DNA of 31,450 nt from a virus: IMG/VR virus record IMGVR_UViG_3300032223_003149, positions 1-31,450 of that record. The stretch is one strand, 5' to 3'. The notes beneath the pieces are model-generated. The model was not told the DNA's origin. It ran no database searches and saw nothing but the letters and a program-made list of their open reading frames with translations. The number at the start of each line of letters is the position of its first letter. Within the stretch, counting starts at the first letter, position 1. Shown here one piece after another: positions 18,068 through 25,084 of the stretch. A program made the position numbers and the translations under genes.

Positions 18068-18945
18068 TATTTCATTGTGCTTTCTAAATTATCAGCTACA
18101 AGTTTAGCATATGATTTATCTAATACTTTAATAGTTTTATTATACGCATTTCTATTATATTCATATTGATAATATGATATTGGATACCAATATATTTCTT
18201 CTTCTAACATAAAATTATTTTGAATAAGTACAGAACTAGTTATTGTCGCAGAAGCGTTACTTTCTAAACCAGTTATGTAATAATGATAATCACTTCCTTC
18301 AATTTCAAATATTGAATCTCCAGAAACATGTTGTAAGTAAACAACATTATCAATTATGGCAGATATTTGCCCTTTACCGCTGATATTATTATCAGTGGAT
18401 GTTAACTTACATATTTCTCCATTTTTAAAAAGGCTTGCACTGCCATTTACATCATATTTAACTAACTTATTAGTATTATAAATTTGATCAATCTTTTTTC
18501 TCTTATACTGAATGATTTTCGAACCTTGTACATCAGGCTCCCAATATCTCTTTATAGTTGGTAATAGAGAATCATAACGTGATATTGATATTGTTTCGCC
18601 ATTTTCCCAATTACATTCATAATGCTTAATTCTATTTGTAGCCAATTCGAAACTACCATATTTTTTAACAATAAATTCATTAAAAGCATTATCTTCCATA
18701 TACCATTCATAATATGGGTCTATTATTTGATTGCTTAGATAAATAACCCAACTTTTATACGAATCATCATAATATCTATGACTGAACTGATCTGCTCTTT
18801 CGTCTGCAACAATTTCATATGGATAAAATAAATACGGATTCTTAAGAACGTTGTTTAAAAAAACAATACGTTTGGTTATATCAACAGCAGCGCTATCGTT
18901 ATACTTAATTAATGGGAATTTTTCAAAATATCTATCTTGGGACAT
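18067..18945 (-). CDS. 53: gp53-like baseplate wedge protein
   Basis: T4 gp53 (196 aa) joins wedges to the hub. This 292-residue homologue keeps the family pattern: RYFEKFPLIKYND at the start, helix with YYIYPY-like PYLFYPYEI, then SWVIYLSNQIIDPYYEWYM (T4: YWVLLMCNDNYDPYYGWIT) and a C-terminal helix with NKTIKVLDKSYAKLV (T4: MNDLIRIMEKSYG). Residues about 150-240 are an extra beta-rich insert (KLTSTDNNISGKGQ, VVYLQHVSGDSIF) absent from T4. Start overlaps the gp48 stop region; stop overlaps the gp27 ATG. Strong assignment from the paired motifs. Confidence 0.88.
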   Translation of the reverse strand: MSQDRYFEKFPLIKYNDSAAVDITKRIVFLNNVLKNPYLFYPYEIVADERADQFSHRYYDDSYKSWVIYLSNQIIDPYYEWYMEDNAFNEFIVKKYGSFELATNRIKHYECNWENGETISISRYDSLLPTIKRYWEPDVQGSKIIQYKRKKIDQIYNTNKLVKYDVNGSASLFKNGEICKLTSTDNNISGKGQISAIIDNVVYLQHVSGDSIFEIEGSDYHYYITGLESNASATITSSVLIQNNFMLEEEIYWYPISYYQYEYNRNAYNKTIKVLDKSYAKLVADNLESTMK

Positions 18946-19818
18946 TTATATACCTAACAAATAATCGTCTTGAGTCCACAATTCAATTTCTTTCAATTGA
19001 ACTGCCAAATTAACAACTGTAGGAGCTCCATTTCTAAAGAAAGAAGGCATTCCTCCTCCGCTATAATCTACAGAAACAGCAGAAACTGCGCAAGGTTTAA
19101 ATTTAAATGTAAATTGATCTTGTGGAAAAAATTTAATTAAAGCAATATTTGGGTAATTCAAAAAAGGTCCATTATAAGAAGGTAACATGTTAAATTTGAA
19201 ATAATTAATAATTCCAGCAAGGACGTTAGATTCCTGTTCATTGTTTGGTGTAAAAGTCCACTGTAAAGTATGTTCTTTAAAATTACTAGTCTTAAACAAC
19301 ATCGTTAAAAACGGATTTATTGACACGCCAAACTGAGATCCTAATACTTGATCTACAGCTCCAGGTAATCCAGAAGCTGCTATGGAGGCGATACCACCAG
19401 TAATATTTCTTCCAAAATTTAAATATTGGGCAATAGTTGGTAAGACATTCAAACCAGCTGTTGCTCCTAAAGCTGCTGCCGCTTCTTGAGCAGTGCCACC
19501 AGCAGAAAGAACTTCAATAGCAGCCGCAACAGCTCCACCTTCTATTTGTTCCCATGTAACTGTTTGAGTATCATTAATTTTCTTAGGTAAAGGTAAAGAT
19601 ATGCCACCCAAAGGATTCAAAAATGGAGCTCTAAAAACTGAAAAACGTTGATACTGAACGAATTGTATTTGAGTATAAAAAGCTCTTTCTGTTGTAACGA
19701 GGTCTCCTGGGAACATATAAGTAAGATTCCCTGTTCTTGGCGGCATAGGGAACTTAGGATTAGTTATGTAATCATTATTAACTTTAGGCGCGCCAAGAGC
19801 GTTATAATTAAATGGCAT
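18946..19818 (-). CDS. 48: gp48-like baseplate cap / tail tube initiator
   Basis: First gene of the long baseplate operon, 290 residues. Visible: Pro/Gly-rich N-terminus, an Ala/Gly-rich middle (GGAVAAAIEVLSAGGTAQEA, about residues 93-155), then a tube-fold C-terminal half with LQWTFTPNNEQESNVLAGII and NYFKFNMLPSY (T4 gp48: TWDLTPRSTEDLMAIINIYQYFNYFSY), PCAVSAVSVDYSG (T4: PCQIQSIRFDKTP) and VNLAVQLKEIELWTQDDY (T4: FTLEITMREIITLNRASLY). gp48 sits on the hub and nucleates the tail tube. T4 has 364 aa, here 290. AAAGG ribosome site 6 bases before ATG 19818. Confidence 0.85.
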   Translation of the reverse strand: MPFNYNALGAPKVNNDYITNPKFPMPPRTGNLTYMFPGDLVTTERAFYTQIQFVQYQRFSVFRAPFLNPLGGISLPLPKKINDTQTVTWEQIEGGAVAAAIEVLSAGGTAQEAAAALGATAGLNVLPTIAQYLNFGRNITGGIASIAASGLPGAVDQVLGSQFGVSINPFLTMLFKTSNFKEHTLQWTFTPNNEQESNVLAGIINYFKFNMLPSYNGPFLNYPNIALIKFFPQDQFTFKFKPCAVSAVSVDYSGGGMPSFFRNGAPTVVNLAVQLKEIELWTQDDYLLGI

Positions 19819-19832
19819 GAAAAACCTTTATG

Positions 19833-19863
19833 TATCGCGATAAATATTTTACAATATTTATTA
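19833..19863. promoter_or_regulatory. Divergent late-promoter region with two adjoining palindromes
   Basis: The 60-base gap between gp48 (minus) and gp4 (plus) contains a palindrome TATCGCGATA (19833-19842) next to a perfect inverted repeat TAAATATT-ttac-AATATTTA (19841-19860). The plus strand reads GATAAATA (19839-19846), ending 33 bases before the gp4 ATG. The minus strand reads AATAAATA (19862-19855), ending 37 bases before the gp48 ATG. Both are one base from the T4 late consensus TATAAATA. The boxes face each other, so each start site would fall in or beside the other box. This is the only gap that must serve both operons, which makes a promoter role likely. Confidence 0.6.
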
Positions 19864-19878
19864 GGAATTGTTGAGATT

Positions 19879-20322
19879 ATGAAAACTTACAAAGGATTTT
19901 TTAAACCCAAAAATCCAAACAAATACAAAGGTGATCCCTCGAATATTATTTATCGTTCTGGATGGGAACTTAAATTTATGATGTATTTGGATGAACGAAA
20001 AGAAATTGTAAGTTGGGGATCGGAAGAAGTAGTTATACCATATCGTTCCCCGATAGATGGAAAGATACATCGTTATTTTACCGATTTTATTGTTACAAAA
20101 ATAAATAATGAAGGTATAAAGGAAACTTCTATAATAGAAATCAAACCTTCAAAACAAACTGTTCCTCCTAAAAAACAATCTAAAATAACAAAACAATACA
20201 TTACAGAAGTTAAAACTTGGGGAGTCAATGAGGCAAAATGGAAAGCAGCGGCTGCATATTGCCTTGATAGAGGTTGGACGTTTCATATATTTACTGAGAA
20301 AGAATTAGGGATTAAATTTTAA
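19879..20322 (+). CDS. 4: gp4-like head completion nuclease
   Basis: A 147-residue protein closely matching T4 gp4 (150 aa), needed to finish DNA-filled heads before tail joining and related to nucleases. Shared pieces: KYKGDPSNIIYRSGWELKFM (T4: KYRGDPKKITYRSNWEKFFF), IVSWGSEEVVIPY, HRYFTDF, IIEIKPSKQTVPP and VNEAKWKAAAAYCLDRGW, FHIFTEKELG. D69, E87 and K89 form the nuclease-type D-ExK set. A longer open frame begins at 19648, but its extra part crosses gp48 and the promoter region; ATG 19879 gives the family start. It leads the plus-strand operon. Confidence 0.93.
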   Translation: MKTYKGFFKPKNPNKYKGDPSNIIYRSGWELKFMMYLDERKEIVSWGSEEVVIPYRSPIDGKIHRYFTDFIVTKINNEGIKETSIIEIKPSKQTVPPKKQSKITKQYITEVKTWGVNEAKWKAAAAYCLDRGWTFHIFTEKELGIKF

Positions 20323-20852
20323 TGGCTGACGAAAATAACATAGTTAAAGCTGATGACGCTGTCAGTTGGTATAAAAGTAAAATAGGCGATTTAGCCAATC
20401 AAAAAATTGAGTTTAAAAAAGAGTCATTCCCTCAAATTGGGAAAATGTATCTTTTCGCCTATGATGCTAAACATAAAGATAAATTGCCATTTTTTGATAT
20501 GTTTCCTTTAATTTTTCCAATTGAATATTATTCTGATGGATTTCTAGGATTAAATTTACATTATCTCCCCGAAGGTTCTCGACAAGAATTATTAAACTCG
20601 CTATCATCTCTATCAACAGACAATAAATATACAGATAATACCAAATTAAATATTTCATACAGTGTTTTAAAATCTGCAGCAAGTAAATTTAGTGGTTATG
20701 ATAATTGTATTAAACGATATCTTCTGGGGCAAGTTCGAAGTTCTTTTAGTTATATAAGTCCCAATGATTGGTCTAAAGCTGCAGCTCTTCCATTACAAAA
20801 ATGGAGAATTAACCCTGATCTGAGATATAGAACATCATCACCACCGTATTAA
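20322..20852 (+). CDS. Conserved phage protein of unknown function (176 aa)
   Basis: Starts at an ATG overlapping the gp4 stop (TAATG). Contains GKMYLFAYDAKHKDKLPFFD, FPLIFPIEYYSDGFLGLNLHY, LPEGSRQELL, TKLNISYSVLKSA, CIKRYLLGQVRSSF, and SPNDWSKAAALPLQKW. I recognise this as a family that recurs in T4-like phages of marine and alphaproteobacterial hosts, but I know no established function. In T4, gene 2 (DNA-end protector) is next to gene 4; equating the two would be only a guess from position. The protein looks globular and soluble with no membrane segment. Tight coupling with gp4 suggests a head or DNA-end role. Confidence 0.7.
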   Translation: MADENNIVKADDAVSWYKSKIGDLANQKIEFKKESFPQIGKMYLFAYDAKHKDKLPFFDMFPLIFPIEYYSDGFLGLNLHYLPEGSRQELLNSLSSLSTDNKYTDNTKLNISYSVLKSAASKFSGYDNCIKRYLLGQVRSSFSYISPNDWSKAAALPLQKWRINPDLRYRTSSPPY

Positions 20853-20860
20853 GGAAAAAT

Positions 20861-21433
20861 ATGCCTTTCAATATAGATTCGTTTAAAGCAAATATTGATG
20901 AATATGGTTATTTACAGAATAACAAATACGAAGCCAGAGTATACACTCCTCCATTTTTAGCAGGAGGTATTAATGGCGGTGGCGATCGTATGGCGAGTAT
21001 AATGAGGTTTCGTATCGATACCGTTAGAGCTCCAGGAATTCAAATTCTTTCCGCAGACAATAATAGATATGGTGTTGGTCCAACACAAAAACAACCTATT
21101 AATGCTCAATTTAACGAAATTTCTATTTCATTTATTGTTGACGAAAATGGAGAAATTTGGCAATTTTGGTATGACTGGGTAAGAGGAATATATGAATTTA
21201 CTTCAGATAATGTTACTAATCGTCAAGGTAGATATTCATCAAGATATAAAAATGAATATGCTTCTTTTATGCAAATATTAGTATTTGATAATTATGGAAA
21301 TACAGCAAAAACATTTAACATATATGAAGTATTCCCAACTTCTATTAACGAAACATCTTTATCTTGGAACGATACTAATCAAGTATTAAAGCTTGGCGTC
21401 ACATTGTCATATAAAGAATTTAATATCGAATAA
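20861..21433 (+). CDS. Tail-tube-fold protein (gp19/gp54 type)
   Basis: A 190-residue protein with the T4 tube-fold signature. It starts NNKYEARVYTPPF, continues FRIDTVRAPGIQILSADNNRY (tube-type clasp region), ISISFIVDENGEIWQFWYDW (T4 gp19: WTVTVMNDEAHDARQKFVDW) and ends YEVFPTSINETSLSWNDTNQ then LKLGVTLSYKEF (T4 gp19: LWPTNVGEINLDWDNNNEIQTFEVTLAL). T4 gp19 (163 aa, tube) and gp54 (320 aa, tube initiator) share this fold. Being in a baseplate/hub operon favours a gp54 role; size and the tube-then-chaperone gene order favour a tube role. The choice is open. AAGGA ribosome site 5 bases upstream. Confidence 0.75.
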   Translation: MPFNIDSFKANIDEYGYLQNNKYEARVYTPPFLAGGINGGGDRMASIMRFRIDTVRAPGIQILSADNNRYGVGPTQKQPINAQFNEISISFIVDENGEIWQFWYDWVRGIYEFTSDNVTNRQGRYSSRYKNEYASFMQILVFDNYGNTAKTFNIYEVFPTSINETSLSWNDTNQVLKLGVTLSYKEFNIE

Positions 21434-21457
21434 ATGATTTAACTATGGAGTTATATT

Positions 21458-22165
21458 ATGTCATTGCCTAAAATTTCACATCCAACATACAACATCAAAG
21501 TTCCTTCTTTAAACAAGAACTATAAATTTCGCCCATTCCTTGTTAAAGAAGAAAAAATCCTATTAATGGCTAAAGAATCAGATAAAGAGGCTGATATTTT
21601 CTCAGCTATCAAACAAATTGTTAATGTTTGTTCTTTGGACGATTTGAACGTAGATAAACTAGCTATATTTGACCTTGAATATCTGTTCTTGAAAATCAGA
21701 GCATTTTCTATAGAAAATATTATCAAAGTTTCTTATAAAGATCTAGAAGATAATAAGAATTATGATTTTACTATAGATTTAAATGAAATTGAAGTCAAAT
21801 TTCCTGAAAAAATTGTCAATAATATAAAAATAACTGAAAATATGGGTATAATTATGAAATACCCATCTGCATCAATTTATGATGACAAAGAATTTCTTGA
21901 TTTAGATAAAGATTATCTTTTTGAACTTATAATAAGATGCGTAGATAAAATATACGAAGAAGATACTATTTTCGAAGCTAAGGATTATTCAAGAAAAGAA
22001 ATAGGCGATTTCTTAGAAAATTTAGATAGTAAAACATTCGCTTCGATACAAGAATTTCTTGTAAATTCTCCAAAATTAGAACATGTAATTAAATACAAAA
22101 ATTCATTCGACAACGAAAGGGAAATAACGTTAAATTCGTTGAATGATTTTTTTACGTTGCGCTGA
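21458..22165 (+). CDS. 26: gp26-family baseplate hub assembly protein (0-frame product)
   Basis: A 235-residue T4_baseplate (gp26) family protein. The start YNIKVPSLNKNYKFRPFLVK followed by EEKILLMA is the family hallmark; the rest is acidic and helical. T4 gp26 (208 aa) helps assemble the hub and tape measure. The zero frame ends at TGA 22163-22165, ten bases after a run of seven Ts that permits a -1 shift (next entries). GGAG ribosome site 8 bases before the ATG. It is flanked by the tube-fold gene and, after a holin-like gene, by a possible tape-measure gene, which fits a tail-assembly chaperone. Confidence 0.88.
   Translation: MSLPKISHPTYNIKVPSLNKNYKFRPFLVKEEKILLMAKESDKEADIFSAIKQIVNVCSLDDLNVDKLAIFDLEYLFLKIRAFSIENIIKVSYKDLEDNKNYDFTIDLNEIEVKFPEKIVNNIKITENMGIIMKYPSASIYDDKEFLDLDKDYLFELIIRCVDKIYEEDTIFEAKDYSRKEIGDFLENLDSKTFASIQEFLVNSPKLEHVIKYKNSFDNEREITLNSLNDFFTLR
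22147..22153 (+). promoter_or_regulatory. -1 frameshift slippery heptamer T-TTT-TTT
   Basis: Seven Ts sit so that the last two zero-frame codons on the site are TTT TTT, the form XXX-YYY needed for simultaneous -1 slippage. In the -1 frame there is a TGA at 22144-22146 directly before the site, and the frame is open from 22147 to 22323. The zero-frame stop follows 10 bases downstream. A 6-base complementary pair (TACGTT 22173-22178, AACGTA 22195-22200) may form a weak downstream stem. Confidence 0.75.
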
Positions 22166-22326
22166 GTCACAATACGTTAGAAAATTACTATCATAACGTA
22201 TTTACTTTAGCTCAGCACCATAAATATTCTATAAGCGATATTGAAAATTTAATGCCTTTTGAACGTGATATATATGTACAAATGTTAATTGCTTACGTCA
22301 AAGAAATAGAAAATAAGAGGAATTAA
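22153..22326 (+). CDS. -1 frame extension of gp26 (57 aa, GT-like tail chaperone end)
   Basis: After a -1 shift on the T run, translation continues YVALSHNTLENYYHNVFTLA, then QHHKYSISDIENLMPFERDI and YVQMLIAYVKEIENKRN to TAA 22326. The predicted fusion has 289 residues (232 + 57). No ATG, GTG or TTG lies in this frame before the internal ATG of LMPF, which is 34 codons in, so independent initiation is unlikely (only a CTG at 22162 is available). The segment has a compact helical look and resembles C-terminal domains of lambda-type GT chaperones in its HKYS-I-DIENLMPFERD pattern. That likeness is by eye only. Confidence 0.7.
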   Translation, partial: YVALSHNTLENYYHNVFTLAQHHKYSISDIENLMPFERDIYVQMLIAYVKEIENKRN

Positions 22327-22328
22327 TA

Positions 22329-22841
22329 ATGGCAAAATTCGCTTCAAAAGATATAGATGAAGAACCAATACCACCAGTTGAAAGAGAGTTCACACCTAAA
22401 TCAAAACTTGTTCCTCCTCCGATCACAACTATATCAACGCCTCCACCAGCAGCTCCACAAATTTCAGTAGTAGAAACAGTTATTACTACACCTCCTCCTG
22501 CTCCTGTTCAAACTCCTCCGCCTGCTAGCGCTGCGCAAGTTGCACTTGATACTTCTGTATTCGAACAACAAGTTAAAAAGGAAGAAGAACATTGGATGAA
22601 GTCATACTGGCGTCCTGCCATGGGATGGCTTTATATGATAATTTGTTTCGTTGATTTCGTAGTGTTTCCAGTCATAGCAATGTTTATGCCAGTTGTCTTA
22701 AAAGGTGTTGGTATTCAAATGCAATATGTTGCTTGGCAATCTCTCACACTATCAAACGGCGGATTAATTCACCTTGCTTTCGGCGCTATACTTGGTGTAA
22801 CATCTTATACTCGCGGTCAAGAAAAGATCGCAGGAAAATAA
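22329..22841 (+). CDS. Holin-like membrane protein with proline-rich N-terminus
   Basis: A 170-residue protein. Residues 1-72 are Pro-rich and probably disordered (PPPITT, PPPAAPQ, TPPPAPVQTPPP). Residues 95-168 match the three-TM holin type found in gene transfer agents and many alphaproteobacterial and T4-like phages: SYWRPAMGWLYMIICFVDFV, VFPVIAMFMPVV, LTLSNGGLIHLAFGAILGVT and SYTRGQEKIAG (family: WRP-M-W-YM-IC--DF, LT--G-GL-H-A-GAILG-T-Y-R--EK). It may be a holin, or a membrane protein aiding DNA entry given its place inside a tail operon directly before a hydrolase gene. The GAGG ribosome site lies inside the end of the frameshift extension. Confidence 0.7.
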   Translation: MAKFASKDIDEEPIPPVEREFTPKSKLVPPPITTISTPPPAAPQISVVETVITTPPPAPVQTPPPASAAQVALDTSVFEQQVKKEEEHWMKSYWRPAMGWLYMIICFVDFVVFPVIAMFMPVVLKGVGIQMQYVAWQSLTLSNGGLIHLAFGAILGVTSYTRGQEKIAGK

Positions 22842-22844
22842 TAA

Positions 22845-25055
22845 ATGGCAGATCAAAATTTAGCAGCATTAGCTCAACAAATTAATAGATTTTCTGATAC
22901 AGCGTCAGAACATTTGAACACATTTAGGCAATCTGCAGGCGAACAAAATAGATCTATTACCAAAATGATAAAGGACATAGCTGGTCATTTTACCAGACAA
23001 AACGGTTCTTTAGAAAATATCTCAGCATCTATGTCTGATAATGCTGACAGTATTAATAATTTATCAAGAAAAATTGACAACAGCACAGGTATAATGAATC
23101 AAAGCATAGGCGTACAATCTAGTATGCTTAGTGAGTTACAAAATATTAACAGTTCTATTGGAGCTCTAATAAAGGTTACAAGACAAAATATTAATAATAA
23201 CAATAATAACACAAACGATCCCAAAGGTGGTGGTTTATTAAAAAATTTAGAACAAACTTTATGGGGTCTTGGTGCAACTAGAACCGCCGCAAGATTAAGA
23301 ATGGGGCGTAGTTGGTTAGGTGGACCTGCAGGGCAAGCTCTTGGAGCCGCAGGCACTTTAGGTAAATATGGATTTATGGCAGGAGCTGGAATTTATGGTG
23401 GAGCTTCTATAGGTCAAGGTTTGATGGGCGACCGTCAAACTCCACTAGTTTCAAATACTACTACTGCAAAGGATTTACCAGAAGGCGCAAGTGCATTACT
23501 TGATACCATTGCTGGACGCGAAAGTGGTGGAGATTATAATAAAATAAACCACAAAGCATTTCCTTCTGGACTACAAAAATCAGGCAAAGAAGGAGAACAT
23601 CCTTTTAAAGGTCAAAAAGGTTATACGGCTGCAGGTAGATATCAATTTTTAAATAATACATGGGAAGAAACAGCGAAAAAAGCTGGATTAGATCCAAACG
23701 ATTTTTCTCCTGAAAATCAAGATAGAGCTGCTTGGTATCTAGCTAAACAAGATTACAAAAAAGGAACTAAGAGAAATCTTGAAGAAGATATCAAAGATCC
23801 TAAAATGGCAGGTACAATATTAAATAATTTAGGTTCTTGGAAAGAAGCTGATAAAGGTGTTGCAGCTCCAGCATTTTCAGAAAAAACTTTCCAGCAAAAT
23901 ATGCAAAAGGAAAAAGCTAGAAGAGAAGAAGCAGCTGTAAAAACCAACGAACAAGCTAAAACAACCCCACAAGCCCAGCAAAATCAGTCAGAAACAACAA
24001 AAGCTCCATCAGCGCCTGCTGTTAAACCAGAAGAAGGTGAAGGTCAAGGTCCAGCTGCTAGCGCTACTTCAAAACCACAAACAACAGAACGTCAAGGCGA
24101 AGGTAAAGTTGATGAAAAACAAGCGAAGGAATTCCTTTCATCAAGACAAACTGGCGGCGCTGGTTTCGTTGGAGTAAACGCTGATAAACTCAATTCTGAT
24201 TTTGCTGTTAAACTAACGGAAGCTATTCAATTTGCAGAAAAAGCATCTGGCGAACGAATTGGTATAACTGAAGGTTATAGACCTCCAGAAGTTCAGGCTC
24301 AGTATTATGCAAATTATATCGGCAAAGACGTAGAATGGAATGGGCAAAAATATAGCCCACAAAAACAAGGCGGTCTTGCAGCTCCTCCTGGTCAATCGAA
24401 TCACCAAAAAGGTACAGCTGTTGATATATCTGGCGGAAGAGCTAGAGAAATACTCAGAGCAAATGCTTCCAGATTTGGTTTGAAAGATTTAGGTTCAAAA
24501 GATCTTCCACATTTTCAATTGTCTAGCGGCGAAAACGAAGAACAAATTTCTAGAAGAGAAAGACCACAACCACAACAATCTTATGCTTTTGCAGGCGGCG
24601 GACCAGGATATCACCCAATGACTCCTTTAATGATGGGAGGAGGAATGAGAGGTATGGGAGGTATGGGCGCATTAGGTATGGGAATGATGAACCCAGCTAT
24701 GGGTATGATGATGGGCGGAAGAATGGGTAGAACTGGAGGTTTAATAGGTCTTGGAGCAAATATATTAGACAGTATACTTTCTAGACCATCACGTGAGGAA
24801 AAACCAACAGCTCCTGCTAGAATGGTTGCTCCATCAGTACCACAGCCATCAAAAGAAATTGAAAGAGCAGCAGTAAACGAAAAAGTTGAAGATAGTTCTA
24901 AGAAAAACCAACCTCCTGTCGTTATTCAACAAGGAGGAGCGCAGCAAAAACAACAACCAAACATCAGTGAATCTGCTAGAAGAGATAAAGTTACGTCAGC
25001 CGCCAATCCTTGGGCTATGGAACTTAAAGAATACTATAAAACTTCTCTTGCATAA
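22845..25055 (+). CDS. Two-domain peptidoglycan hydrolase, possibly tape-measure type
   Basis: 736 residues. The first 130 are helical and coiled-coil-like (repeated ISASMSDNADSINNLSRKI, MLSELQNINSSIGALI); residues 140-205 are Gly/Ala-rich and hydrophobic. A lysozyme/transglycosylase domain spans about 211-335: TIAGRESGGDYNKIN (E226 as likely catalytic acid) and GYTAAGRYQFLNNTWEETAK then DFSPENQDRAAWYL, close to lambda endolysin R (TGAGRYQLLS, DFSPKSQDAVAL). A second domain at about 426-562 is peptidase M15/VanY-like: RPPEVQAQYY, SNHQKGTAVDI (H520, D527) and LPHFQL (H556) as zinc ligands. A Met/Gly-rich stretch (586-645) and a basic, Gln-rich tail follow. It may replace the missing gp5 lysozyme in puncturing the wall. 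Confidence 0.78.
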   Translation: MADQNLAALAQQINRFSDTASEHLNTFRQSAGEQNRSITKMIKDIAGHFTRQNGSLENISASMSDNADSINNLSRKIDNSTGIMNQSIGVQSSMLSELQNINSSIGALIKVTRQNINNNNNNTNDPKGGGLLKNLEQTLWGLGATRTAARLRMGRSWLGGPAGQALGAAGTLGKYGFMAGAGIYGGASIGQGLMGDRQTPLVSNTTTAKDLPEGASALLDTIAGRESGGDYNKINHKAFPSGLQKSGKEGEHPFKGQKGYTAAGRYQFLNNTWEETAKKAGLDPNDFSPENQDRAAWYLAKQDYKKGTKRNLEEDIKDPKMAGTILNNLGSWKEADKGVAAPAFSEKTFQQNMQKEKARREEAAVKTNEQAKTTPQAQQNQSETTKAPSAPAVKPEEGEGQGPAASATSKPQTTERQGEGKVDEKQAKEFLSSRQTGGAGFVGVNADKLNSDFAVKLTEAIQFAEKASGERIGITEGYRPPEVQAQYYANYIGKDVEWNGQKYSPQKQGGLAAPPGQSNHQKGTAVDISGGRAREILRANASRFGLKDLGSKDLPHFQLSSGENEEQISRRERPQPQQSYAFAGGGPGYHPMTPLMMGGGMRGMGGMGALGMGMMNPAMGMMMGGRMGRTGGLIGLGANILDSILSRPSREEKPTAPARMVAPSVPQPSKEIERAAVNEKVEDSSKKNQPPVVIQQGGAQQKQQPNISESARRDKVTSAANPWAMELKEYYKTSLA

Positions 25056-25058
25056 AAA

Positions 25059-25080
25059 AAAGGGAGCCGAAGCTCCCTTT
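25059..25080 (-). terminator. C(UUCG)G hairpin terminator for gp32 mRNA
   Basis: Stem AAAGGGAGC / GCTCCCTTT with loop TTCG on the minus strand, followed by further Ts (a run of eight Ts in total from the stem end). It lies directly after the gp32 stop codon and just after the end of the plus-strand operon. The cUUCGg tetraloop is typical of strong T4-type terminators. On the plus strand the loop is CGAA and the T tract is short (TTTAATATT), so termination there should be weaker. Confidence 0.88.
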
Positions 25081-25084
25081 AATA

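Noticed and set aside
19648-19878. 77-codon upstream extension of the gp4 frame
   Set aside because: It runs antisense through gp48 and across the promoter palindrome, and the T4 gp4 homology begins exactly at ATG 19879.
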